From positions 1 to 64,000 of the forward strand of contig NEEC01000023.1 of the NCBI GenBank assembly GCA_002189035.1: a stretch of DNA of 64,000 bases, written 5' to 3'. Of this stretch, positions 1 through 11,550 are shown one piece after another. The stretch is from Utricularia gibba (lineage: Eukaryota > Streptophyta > Magnoliopsida > Lamiales > Lentibulariaceae). The notes below the pieces were generated by a model. That model ran no database searches and was not told the origin of the DNA. It saw only the letters and a list, made by a program, of their open reading frames with translations. Both the position numbers and the translations under genes were made by a program. Position 1 is the stretch's first letter. Each line of letters opens with the position of its first letter.

Positions 1-3000
1 GGACTTCCTACACCAAGGGGTGGCCTCGCGCAGCCTTCACTATTGACGCCACATCTTCCAAACCGTTTACAGTCACGTCGCACAAAGCATACCGTTTGCG
101 ACTCCTTTGCTCGTTTTCATGCAAAAGGATTTCTCGGCGTGCGAAAGACGCGTGATTCGTTAATATATGTCAAAATCTTGAATTTCGCGGCATTCTCATG
201 CGTTTCTCCAAGTGTGCTCGGGCCCTGGGACTTTCTAACCCAAGGGGTGGCCTCGCGCAGCCTTCGCAATCGACGCCGTATCTTCCTAACCGTCTTGATT
301 CACGCGACACACAGCATACCGTTTCTAAGCTCATTCTGAGACGGTCGTTTTTCGTATTGGGAGCTCGCCCATCCGAGGAAAGTTTGAAGCTCGAAGGATG
401 GCCTTATATTAGCCTTCAATGATGTCACAAAATGGCCTAGCCATTGTGGACGTTGTGATTCGTTGGCCCGTTTTGATGCGAAAGTTGTTATGGGCTTCCA
501 AAACTCGCGTGATTCACTAATATATGTTAAATTCTAGAATTTCGCGGCATTATCATGCAGTTTTTCGGGTGTGCTCGGACCCTTGGATTTCCCATATCAA
601 GGGGTGCCCTGGCGCAACCTTCGCGATCGATACGATATCTTCCAAACCATTTAGAGTCACGTGACACAAAGCATCGTTTCGAAGCTCGTTTCGGGACGGT
701 CATTTTTTGTGTTGGTAGCTTGCTCATTCGAAGAAAGTTCGAAGCTCGAAGGATGGCCATATATTAGCCTTCAATGGTGTCACAAAATGGCCTAGCCATT
801 GGGATGTTGCAGCTCGTTGGCCCGTTTTGATGCGAAAGTTGTTATCGGCTTCCAAAACTCGCGTGATTCACTAATATATGTTAAATTCTTGAATTTCGCG
901 GCATTCTCATGCATTTTTTTGGGTGTGCTCGGACTCTAGGATTTCTCATATCATGGGGTGGCCTAGCGCAGCCTTCGCGATCGGTGCGATATCTTCCAAA
1001 CTGTTTAGAGTCACGCGACACACAGCATACCATTTCGAAGTTCATTCTGGGACGGTCTTTTTTGTGTTATGAGCTTGCTCATCCAAAGAAAGCCTTAATT
1101 TCAAAGATGTTTCGAAGCTCGAATGATGGCCTTATCTTTAGTTTCAATCGTTTCACAAAATGGCCATGCTATTGGGGACGTTTCGATTTGCCCGTTTAGA
1201 TTAATTCATATAGGTGGTTAATTCAATCGTGGTTCTCGGCTTATCTTTAGTTTCAATCGTGGTTCTCGGCTTGCAAAATTCGCATGATTAATTCATATAG
1301 GTGAAATTCTTGAATTTTCCAGCAATCTCATGCACTTCTTCGAGTGTGCTCGGAACCTGGGATTTCCTAGATCAAAGGGTGGCTTCACACAATCTTCACG
1401 TCCGATGCGATATCTTCTAAACCATTTGAAGTCACACAACACACAGCATACCCTTTCAAAGATCGTTTTGAGACTGTTATTTTTTTTGTTGGGAGCTCGT
1501 TCATTCGAAGAAGTTTCAAAGCTTGAATGATCGTCTTATGTTAGCCTTCGGTGGTGTCACTAAATTTCCTTGCCACTAGGGACGTTTCGATTAGTGGGCC
1601 CGCTTTGATGCAAAAGTGGTTCTCGGCTTTCAATATACACGTGATTCATCAATATAGGTGAAATTCTTTAATCTCGCAGCAATCTCATGCACTTTTCCGA
1701 GTGTGCTCAAAACCTAGGATTTCCTAGACCAAAGGGTGGCTTCGCGCAGCCTTCACGCCCAATGCGATATCTTCAAAACCGTTTTGAGTCTTGCAACACA
1801 CAACATACAAATCTCGTTCCTAGACGGTCATTTTTTTTGGGAGCTCGTTAATCCAAAGAAGTTTTGAAGCTCGAATGATCGCCTTATGTTAGCGTTCCGT
1901 GGTGTTACAAATAGCCTTGCCATTGGGGACGTTTGGATGCGAAAGTGCTTGTTGGCTTGCAAAACACACATGATATATTAATACAGGTGAATTTCTCGAA
2001 TCTCTCAGCAATCTCATGCACTTCTCCGGGTGTGTTCGGAACTTAGGATTTCCTAGACCAAAGAGTGGCTTCACGCAGCCTTCATGACCGATGCGATATG
2101 TTCAAAACCATTTGAAGTCACACGACACACAGCACACCGTTTCACAGCTTGCTCTGAGACGATCGTTTTTCGTGTCTGGAGCTTGTTCATCCGAAGAAGT
2201 TTTGAAGCTCGAATGATCGCCTTCTGTTCGCCTTCAATGGTGTCACAAAATGGCCTTCCAATTGGGGACGTTGCGATTTGTGAGTCCTTTTTAATGCGAA
2301 AGTGGTTCTCAACTAGCAAAATACGCGTGATTCATTAATATAGGTGAAATTCTTGAATCTCGCAGCAATCTCCGGGTGTGCTTGGAACCTGGGATTTCCT
2401 CGACCAATGGGCTGCCCCGCGCAACCTTCACGACCGATGCGATATCTTCCAAATTGTTTGGAGTCACGTCACACACAGCATACTGTTTCAAATCTCATTT
2501 CGAGACGGTCCTTTTTTGTGTTGGGAGCTCGTTCATCCGAAGATTTTTTGAAGCTCGAATGATCGCCTTATGTTAGCCTTCAACGGTGTCACAAAATGGC
2601 ATTTCCATTTGGGACGTTGTGATTGTGGGCCCGTTTTGATGCGAAAGTGCTTCTCGGCTTGCAAAACATGCATGATTTATTAATACAGGTGAAATTCTCG
2701 AATCTTGCTACAATCTCATGCACTTCTCCGAGTGTGCTCGGACCATTGGATTTCCTAGACCAAAGGGTGGCTTTGCGCAGCCTTCACAAATGATGCGATA
2801 TCTTCCACGTAACAGACAGCATAATGTTTCGAAGCCCGTTCCAAGATGGTTGTTTTTAGTGTTGGGAGCTCGTTCTTCTAAAGAAGATTCAAAGTTTGAA
2901 TGATGGCTTTATCTTAGGCTTCAATGATGTCACAAAATGGCCTTACCATTGGGGACGTTGCGATTTCTCTGCATATTTTGATGCGAAAGTGGTTCTCGGC

Positions 3001-6000
3001 ATGCAAAACACACGTGATTCTTTAATACAGGTGAAATTCTTCAATCTCGCTGCAATCCCATGCACTTCTCTGGATGTGCTCGAATCCTGGGATTTCCTAG
3101 ACCAAAGGGTGACCTCAAACAGCCTTAACGACCGATGCGATATCTTCCAAACCATTTTGAGCCACGCAACACACAGCATACCATTTCAAAGATCGTTCCG
3201 AGATGTTCGTTTTTTTTTGTGTTGAGAGCTCGTTCATCCGAAGAAGTTTTGATGCTCGAATGATCGCCTTATCTTAGGCTTTAATGGTGTCACAAAATGG
3301 CCTTGCCATTGGGGAGGTTGCGATTTCTTGGCTTGTATTGATGCGAAAGTGGTTTTCGACCAGCAAAACACGCGTGATTCTTTAATATAGGAGAAATTCT
3401 TGAATTTCGCAGCAATCTCATGCACTTCTTTGGGTGTGCTCGAAACCTGGGATTTCCTAGACCAAAGGGTGGTGTCGTGCAACCTTCACGACCGATGCGA
3501 TATCTTCCAAACCGTTTGAAGTCACGCAACACACAGCATACAGTTTCGAAGCTTGTTCCAAGACGCTCGTTTTTTGTGTTCAGAGCTCATTCATCCGAAG
3601 AAGTTTCGAAGCTCGAATGATGGCCTTATTTAAGGCTTCAATGTGTCACAAAATGTCCTTGCCATTGGGGACGTTGCGATTTGTGGACCCGTTTTGATGC
3701 GAAAGTGGTTCTCGACTTTCAAAACACGCATGATTCATTAACATAGGTGAAATTCTCAAATTTCACGACAATCTCATGCGTTTCTCCGAGTGTGCTCAGA
3801 CCCTTATATTTCCTAGACCAAAGGGTGGCCTCGCGCAGCCTTCGCGACCGATGCGATATCTTCCAAACCATTTGAAGTCATGCAACGCACAGCATATTGT
3901 TTCAAAGCTTGTTCCGAGGCGATCGTGTTTTATCTTGAGAGCTCACTCATCCGAAGAAGGCTTGAAGCTCGAATGATAGACTTATGTTAGTCTTCAATGG
4001 TATCACAAAGTGTCCATGCCGTTGGAGACGTTGTGATTCATGACCCCTGTTTTGATGCAAAAGTGGTTTTCGGCTTGGAAAACATGCGAAATTGATTAAT
4101 TGAGGTGTAATTTTTCAATTGCAAGGCAATCTCATGCACTTCTTCAGGTGTTTTCGGACTATGGAGATTTCCTAGACCAATGGATGGCCTCGCGTAGCCT
4201 TCGCTACCAACGTGATATCTTCTTAACTGTGCTGAGTCATGTTACACACAGTATACCATTCCTAAGCTTGCTCTAAGCGGTCGTGTTTTGTGTTGAAGGA
4301 CTATTTATCCGAGAAAGGCTCGAATTTCGAATAATGGCTTTCTTTTAGCTTTGAGTGGTTTCACAAAGTGAACAGGCGGTTCGCAATGTTGAAATTCAAG
4401 TTTCTCATTTTGATGCAAAAGTGAAATTTTGGATTTGTGAGGCAACCTCTTGCACTTCTTTGGGTGTGTTCAGACTAGGGGATTTCCCTAGAAAGAAGGG
4501 TGGCTTCACGTAGACTTCGCTGCCGATGCGCTCCAAACCATCTTGAGTCACGCAACACATAGCACCATTTCAAAGCTCATTCCAAGATAGTCATGTTTTG
4601 TGTTGAGAGCTTGCTCATCCAAAGAAGGCTTGAAGCTCAAATGATGACCTTATGTTAGCCTTCAGTGGTATCACAAAGTGGTCATACCATTGGGGACGTT
4701 GTGACCCGACCCTCATCTTGATGCAAAAGTTGTTTTTGGCTTGAAACACCTGCGAGAGTGATTGAATGAGGTGAAATTTTTCAAATGCGAGGCAATCTCA
4801 TGCACTTCTCCGAGTGTGTTTGGATCATAAACCAAAGGGTGGCCTTGTGCAGTGTTCGCAATTGATGCGATATCTTCTAAATCGTGTTGAGTCACATTAC
4901 ATACAGTATACCGTTTCAAAACTCATTCTAAGGTAGTCGTCTTTTTTGTTTGAAAACCGTTTGTCTGAGGAAACCATTGAGCTCGATTGTTGGCCTTATG
5001 TTAGCTTTCATTGATTTGACGAATCGGCCAGGTCGTTCACAACTTTACAATTCCGAGCTCCCATCTTGATGCGAAAGTGATTTTCGACTTGCAAAGCATG
5101 TGAGATTGATTGATTTAAGTGTGATTTTGGATTTCAACAATCCCTTGCACTTTTGCAATTGTGTCCAAACTCATGGGATGTCCATAGACTAAAAGGTGGC
5201 CTCGCATAGCATTTGCAATTGATGCAATATCTTTCAGACCATGTTGAGTCATGTTGAGCATAGCATACAGTAAATTGAACTGAGTGCATTCGTAACCGTG
5301 TGAGGCCCCTTGAGCAAAGGATGCCTTTGTGCATCATTCGGTTCCCATGCGATATCTTTCAAATCGTGATGATTCATCCTACACACAATATACTATTTCA
5401 AAGCTCGTTCTGTGCCGATCATGTTGGTCGAGGAAACCTAATGGTCCAATGACGGTTTGGTATAACAAAGTGGCCAGGACACTCAGGGTGATGTGATTTG
5501 GGACTCAAATTTTAACATGAAGGTCATTTTCGGTCTCTAGGTCATGTGAATATAATAACTAATATAAAATTTGGGTTTCCGATGCCATCTTTTGCATTGC
5601 TTTGGTTCAAGCCCATGGGAGGTTTGTAGAGAAAAGGTGTATTCGCACACTATTTGCTTCCAACGCAATATTTTCCTAAATGTGATGATTTATCCTACAC
5701 AGTATATCATTTTGAACCTCATTCTAAGAAGTTATGTTTGTCCATGAAAGGCTGAATGTTCGATAAAGGCTTGGTGCTCGAAAAATAGCCTTATGTTAGA
5801 CTTCAATTGTGGTACAAAGTGGCGAGTACATTCAAGAAAATGTGATTCAGCACTCTCATTTTGACATGAAGGCGATTTTAAATTTGCAAAATATGCAAGT
5901 ATGATAAAATGGCATATAATGTTTGGTTTCATATGTGATTCTATGGATTGCCCCAAAAGCATTCAAACTTGAGGGAGGCCTCTTGATCAAGTGGCGCATT

Positions 6001-6100
6001 CACGTATTGTTCACTTCCAATGTAATATTTTCATGGCAATCGCGTTGAGTCACGAAAGGCATGTCACACAATGATAGCTTGTTGCTTGAAAGATGGACTT
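1..6100. repeat. Tandem satellite array, unit about 355 bp, about 17 units
   Basis: A recurring block reading gcaatctcatgcacttctc, followed by a gtgtgctcgg-like word, appears near 190, 547, 901, 1322, 1679, 2008, 2365, 2710, 3052, 3412, 3768, 4126, 4442, 4792, 5137, 5584 and 5930. Spacing is mostly 342-360 bp. Other landmarks recur in each unit in the same order: a gatgcgatatcttcc word, a cacacagcatac word, a ttcgaagctcgaatgatgg word and a ggtgtcacaaaatggcc word. Open frames inside the array shift and stop between units and match no protein family I recognise, so I call no genes. Units on the left are more alike than those on the right, where the pattern fades near 6,100. The array begins before the window. 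I do not recognise the satellite family. Confidence 0.93.
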
Positions 6101-6706
6101 ATTTCTCTCATACTCTTAGTCAAAACAATTATACATAGGGTGTCCATTTTTTTCACACAATATCCCGCACATGTTAACTGTGGTCAATGATGGAGTAGGA
6201 CCAACTGTTACCAAATCTTACTTTTATGAGTTGCTTGTTAGTTGGAGGGAGTTGATGGGCCGACACTCGCAATGATGGGAAAAGAGCTTAATAGACCGAG
6301 TTGGACGGATGGGTGTTCCGCCGGAATGAGTTGATGGGTCAAACCCACAATGATAGAAAAGGGCCTCGGGTGGGCTCATGGGGGAGAAAAAGGAATATTA
6401 AATTGGAGGTTAAGCGGCGGCTAAGCGGAGGAAGACGGGACGGAAAGAGGAAAATCGCTGGGAAGCTGGTGGGCGGCGGCGATCGGAGGGCATGGGCCAG
6501 GCGCGCGGAGGTTAGCTCCACGTAAGAAAACTGTCACTTTGGGTTATATCGCGTTATTGCCGGGAGTTGCCGTTTGTAAGCGGTGAAATCTGTGATGTCA
6601 ATGATACATATAGGTTAAAAGGCTCTCAAGGTGTGGTTTTTTTTTTTTTTTGTTGTTTATGTAGCTTCTGGATCTGGGATAGTATCAAAGAATAACTGAG
6701 ATTATC
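6101..6706. other. Satellite edge and ALG2 upstream region
   Basis: After the last recognisable satellite remnant the sequence is unique. A purine-rich, GC-richer block at about 6360-6520 is open in frames on both strands, but it looks like promoter or 5' leader rather than coding sequence. A T-run lies at 6638-6651, shortly before the ALG2 start codon. No convincing TATA box was found. Confidence 0.5.
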
Positions 6707-8967
6707 ATGGCAAGCAAAGACTCTCCCAAATTGAATATAGCAATTATTCACCCTGATCTTGGAATAGGTAGGGTGTAATTCTTTCAATTGATTGAGATTT
6801 TGTGCCATGCACTGGTTTAAAACGTTATTGAAGAATTGGAAAGTTCCTTTTGCCTCCAATAGCTTTTTCATGAAACATGATTGATAAATAGTGGATGAGT
6901 ACCAGGGGAAGGTAATTGTTCAGAGTTAGCCAAAAGTTGTTGTAATGATCTCAGGATTAATAGTTTGTCATCTTTGGGTTCAAGTTTTCATTTTCCATGA
7001 GTTTATTTAATCTTCAAGAGAAGATTCAGTTGTTCTCTTTCTTGTTTCTGCATGTAGTGTCCTTTTTCATTCGATGGCAGCTGTTTCCAAGTCTTCCATC
7101 ATTGCAGGTGGCGCTGAAAGGTTAATTGTTGATGCTGCTGTTGAACTCTCATCTTATGGGCATAATGTGCACATATTCACATCACACCACGATAAAACCC
7201 ATTGCTTTGAGGAAACTGTCTCTGGTATGCTTTACAATTTCTTTCTTTTTTCTCGTTTTTAAATTTATCAGATTCAGTATTTCACTTTGCCATTATCTGA
7301 TTATTTACAGGGACATTTCCAGTTACTGTTTATGGAACATTCCTACCTCGGCATATTCTTTACCGTTTCCATGCAGTGTGTGCATATCTACGATGCATCG
7401 TTGTTGCACTCTGTGTGTTGTTTCTGTATCCAGCTTTCGACATTGTACTTGCAGATCAAGTTTCCATTGTCAATCCTCTGATGAAATTGAAAAAGGCATC
7501 GAAGGTTTGCATGCGCTGAGCACAAAATGACCTTTTTCTGCATTAAGTAGTGTTAGTTTTTAGGCTAGTGATGCCAAGACTTTGGTTCTTTTAAATATAA
7601 CACGCCAGCCTCTTGGAAGTGCAGTTATATATCCTGGTTTTATCTAGGTTGTTTTCTATTGCCATTTTCCGGACCTCTTACTGGCTCAACGCACAACCAT
7701 ACTTCAGCGACTTTATCGAAAACCAGTAGATTGGCTAGAAGAAATAACGACAGGTTGAGCTCTCAACAGCTTTTTTTCCTCTTCTTTGTTACTCTACTTG
7801 TATGCTCCTAAGTGTTATATAACTTTTTTACACCTCATAGGGATGGCTGATTTAATTCTTGTGAACAGCGAATTCACTGCTCTTACTTTTGCGAAAACGT
7901 TCAAGTTTTTAAGTTCTCGAGGTGTTAAACCTGCTGTACTTTATCCGGCTGTCAATGTTCATCATTTCAAGGAACCTGATGCTGGGACCAGGTAGAAGAG
8001 ACTGTAAACGTGTTTTTCAATTTCAGTTGGTTTCCTACTCATCTATTCTCACTTCTACCGCTCATCTATTACTCCATTGGTCCACTGTAGGTTAACTTTC
8101 TTGTCAATAAACCGTTTTGAGCGGAAAAAGAACATAGAGCTTGCTATATCTGCGTTTGCCATGCTCTGCAATAGCCATGAAAACGTTCTTCAAGACAACG
8201 CTTATAATGAACTCTCTTTGATCGTTGCTGGTATTCCTTCTCCTCTTTACATGGTTCGACCATGAGAAACTAACTCATGCTTCATAGGAATGGGTGTTCT
8301 TCAAAAGTATACATGGTTCGACCATGAGAAACTAACTCATGCTTCATAGGAATGGGTGTTCTTCAAAAGTATACGGACTTTAAATTCATGCTCTTTGCAT
8401 TAAGAATGTCATGCGCATTCATTTTTTCAGGTGGATATGATACGCGCCTCCGGGAAAATGTGGAGTACTTGGAGGAGCTCAAAACCTTGGCTGATAAACA
8501 AGGCATATTGCATCGTGTCCGGTTCATCACATCATGCTCTACAGCAGATAGAAATAATCTTCTTTCTCAGTGTCTCTGTGTGGTATACACTCCTAAGGTC
8601 AGTCTGCCAAGCATGCACATTGCCTTTAAAATAAGATTGTGAGTAACCTCTTGTAGGATTGATCATGAATCAGGATGAGCATTTTGGTATTGTTCCAATC
8701 GAAGCAATGGCTGCACACAAGCCAGTCATTGCATGCGATAGCGGAGGTCCAGTTGAGACCATAAAACATGGGGTCACCGGTTACCTCTGTGAGCCTAGCT
8801 CCAAAGCATTCTCAGCAGCCATGGCTAACTTTGTTCATGATCCTCAACTGTCCAAAACGATGGGCAGAGAAGCTCGAGAGCATGTCTCGGAATCCTTCTC
8901 CACAGTAATATTTGGGCAGCGCCTCAATTCGCATGTTGTTGATATAGCTAGGAAAAAGAGCCAGTGA
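6707..8967 (+). CDS. ALG2: Alpha-1,3/1,6-mannosyltransferase ALG2
   Basis: This enzyme adds the second and third mannose residues to the dolichol-linked N-glycan precursor on the cytosolic face of the ER. CDS exons are 6707-6767, 7108-7224, 7311-7504, 7648-7753, 7841-7991, 8091-8230, 8431-8597 and 8674-8967. They join in frame to 409 residues, close to the roughly 403 usual for plant ALG2. The N-terminal motif HPDLGIGGAERL spans the exon 1/2 junction. The GT4 core follows, with [27 protein letters not shown] and the catalytic-region motif [12 protein letters not shown] at the start of the last exon, then [10 protein letters not shown]. The acceptor of exon 8 is the AG just before GATGAGCAT; an earlier AG would bring in a stop. 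All key motifs are present. Intron 6 holds a 62-bp tandem duplication. Intact. Confidence 0.95.
8249..8372 (+). repeat. 62-bp perfect tandem duplication in ALG2 intron 6
   Basis: The segment starting acatggttcgaccatgag at 8249 repeats at 8311, giving two adjacent 62-bp copies with no difference I can see. It lies inside the intron between CDS exons 8091-8230 and 8431-8597 and does not touch the splice sites. It may be a young duplication or an assembly artefact. Confidence 0.9.
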
Positions 8968-9574
8968 CCAATCTAAGATCTCGATCCAGGATGGAGAAGA
9001 GGTTGGTGATATCGTATGCGACTTTGTTTTCTTCTTGTGTATTTTTTCTATTTAAAGAAAAATACTTTGTTTAGTGGCAATGAGTGCTTATAAGTTAAAC
9101 CGTGTTATAGAATGTGAGAGTTAAGCCAGAGTTTGGAAACATGGTAAAATATACAATGTATGTCAAATCGTTGGGATAGATTCTTTGTTCCTAATTTCTA
9201 AATAACTGGTTTCATAGCCAACTTTAATATTCCTGGTTGACCTTATCGAGTACTTAATGAATTTATTTGCCTTAGGCATTAGGCAGCCGGCCAAACAGTG
9301 ATTTTAATTAGGTGGCCGCATTAACTAACTAAATTAGTGAAGAATCAATTGTGTGCGCTATGCTGCGCTACTTCTACTTGTCCCCTCCCAAAAATGTCAA
9401 CGAACTGTTTATCCTGATTTGTTCCTGTCCATTCTACTCTATTTATTTCATCAGTCGTCATTCAGGAATCTAACATTTCACCATTCTAACCTCTGCCCTG
9501 GTTAAGTTCTGTTCTCTTTTGCGAACATTCATGGTGGTGAGAAACTGATTTTCTTCTGTGGGGTGGTTCCGAAA
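8968..9574. other. ALG2 3' end and TMN upstream region
   Basis: About 600 bp with no gene. The first part should be the ALG2 3' UTR. The remainder is AT-rich promoter and leader of the TMN gene, with a pyrimidine-rich tract at about 9395-9480. No repeat or RNA gene was seen. Confidence 0.5.
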
Positions 9575-11550
9575 ATGGGGAGCAAGTTAGAGATCTGTTT
9601 GTTCTTTGTTTTGTTGGCGTGTAATCAACTTGTGAAGGGGTTTTATCTCCCTGGAAGTTATCCTCACAAATATGGAGTTGGGGATTTCTTAAATATGAAG
9701 GTGAACTCCTTGACCTCAATTGATACGGAGTTGCCTTTTGGGTATTACAGTTTGCCATTCTGTCAGCCAGAAGGGGCATCAAGGACAGTGCTGAAAATCT
9801 TGGGGAGCTTCTTATGGGTGATAGAATTGAGAATTCTCCATACAGATTTAGGATGCTCAAGAATGAGACTGAGCTCTTTCTTTGCCAAACAAAGCCTTTA
9901 GCTGCTCATGAATTCAACCTTTTCAAAACCAGGATTGATGAGATGTATCAGGTGAATGTGATTCTGGATAACTTGCCTGCCATTCGATACACCCGCAGGG
10001 ACAATTTTGTGTTGCGATGGACTGGTTACCCTATTGGTGCCAAGGTGGGGAAGAACTACTACGTGTATAATCACCTGAAGTTCAATGTTCTCGTTCATAA
10101 GAAGGAGATGAGTGATACTGTTAGCCGTGTGGTGGCATCCGGTGATCCCACTGCCGTCATCTCCAAAGATAAGAAGGATCAGGGATCGGAAGTTGCCCCT
10201 GAATACATGGTTGTGGGTTTTGAGGTTGTTCCTTGTAGTTTCAAGCACGATCTTGAATCTGTGAAGAACTTGAAGATGTACGACAGGTACCCATCTAAAA
10301 TCAATTGCATTCCTAATGCTGTTGCGGCTCCAATCAAGGTAAACGAGCCGATCACATTCTCGTACGAGGTTTCCTTTGTTGAGAGTGATACCAAGTGGCC
10401 ATCACGGTGGGATGCTTATCTTAAAATGGAAGGAGCCAAAGTCCACTGGTTTTCAATTCTGAACTCATTGACTGTCATTGCTTTCTTGGCTGGAATCGTG
10501 CTGGTGATCTTCATTAGGACTGTTCGACGTGATCTTGCTAACTATGATGAGCTTGATAAGGAAGCGCAGGCCCAGATGACTGAATTAACGGGATGGAAGC
10601 TTGTCGTCGGCGATGTCTTCCGTGCTCCCAATGATCCATCACTTCTCTGCGTCATGGTTGGAGATGGAATCCAGATTCTGGGAATGGGAATCGTGACTAT
10701 TCTCTTCGCAGCTCTAGGATTCATGTCTCCGGCTTCACGGGGAGCTCTTCTGACAGGAATGCTCTTTTTCTACATGATCCTCGGATTCGCAGCCGGCTAC
10801 GTCGGCGTTCGACTCTGGAGGACCATCTGGTGCGGCGAGCACAATGACTGGGCCTCAATCTCATGGAAAGTGTCTTGGTTTTTCCCTGGAATCGCCTTCC
10901 TGATACTCACAACTCTGAATTTCCTACTGTGGAGCAGTGGCAGCACCGGAGCTATTCCCTTTTCATCCTTCCTCGCCCTGATCTCACTCTGGTTCTGCGT
11001 CTCCCTCCCCCTCACTCTCCTGGGCGGTTACTTCGGTTCCAAAGCTCCCTTCATTGAATTCCCAGTTCGAACAAACCAAATCCCACGAGAGATCCCACAG
11101 CAGAAGTACCCATCTTGGCTTCTAGTCCTCGGAGCCGGTACCCTCCCCTTCGGCACTCTCTTCATTGAGCTCTTCTTCATCATGTCTAGCTTATGGATGG
11201 GGCGCGTGTACTACGTCTTCGGGTTCCTGCTCATCGTTCTAGCGCTACTAGTAGCTGTCTGCGCCGAAGTATCTCTGGTTTTGACGTACATGCATCTCTG
11301 CGTGGAGGACTGGAAATGGTGGTGGAAATCCTTCTTCGCGTCGGGATCAGTCGCCATCTACATCTTCTTTTACTCGATCAATTACTTGATCTTCGATCTC
11401 AAGAGCCTGAGCGGCCCGGTGTCGGCGGTGCTGTACATCGGGTACTCTCTCCTCATGGCGGCTGCGATCATGCTCGCGACGGGGGCCGTCGGATTCCTCT
11501 CGTCTTTCTGGTTCGTGCACTACCTCTTCTCCTCCGTCAAACTGGATTGA
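9575..11550 (+). CDS. Transmembrane nine (TM9/EMP70) superfamily protein, TMN11/12-like
   Basis: TM9 proteins are Golgi/endosomal multispanning membrane proteins. This one is a single exon of about 658 residues, the usual family length. It opens with a signal peptide (MGSKLEICLFFVLLACN, then the family's mature start FYLPGSYPH). A large lumenal domain follows with ENSPYRFRM and ALRYT-like (here AIRYTRRDNF) motifs, and then a nine-helix C-terminal half. The last residues, SSVKLD, fit the KXD/E COPI-binding Golgi-retention motif known for plant TMNs. The frame breaks at the G run 9773-9776. Upstream codons end in QPEG, while the conserved KDSAENLGELLMGDRIENS continues one base earlier in phase; one extra G restores the family sequence. 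The rest is fully open, so I favour a consensus error over a pseudogene. ATG 9575 was chosen because the signal peptide begins there. Confidence 0.92.

Noticed and set aside
43-5962. Many 60-110 codon open frames with repeated peptide themes inside the satellite
   Set aside because: They recur because the DNA unit recurs, shift frame between units, use non-ATG starts in several cases and match no protein family.
1-6100. CRISPR-like or tRNA/rRNA array
   Set aside because: Unit length of about 355 bp, no short repeat-spacer pattern and no rRNA or tRNA sequence; this is plant nuclear satellite.
6301-6525. Open frames on both strands in a purine-rich GC block
   Set aside because: Composition bias keeps both strands open; there is no conserved motif, and it lies in the ALG2 upstream region.
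9575-11550. Calling TMN (and likewise KNOX, OTU2, ZIF-like) pseudogenes because of frame breaks
   Set aside because: Each has one missing base at or beside a G run, with hundreds of intact conserved codons on both sides and normal splice sites.
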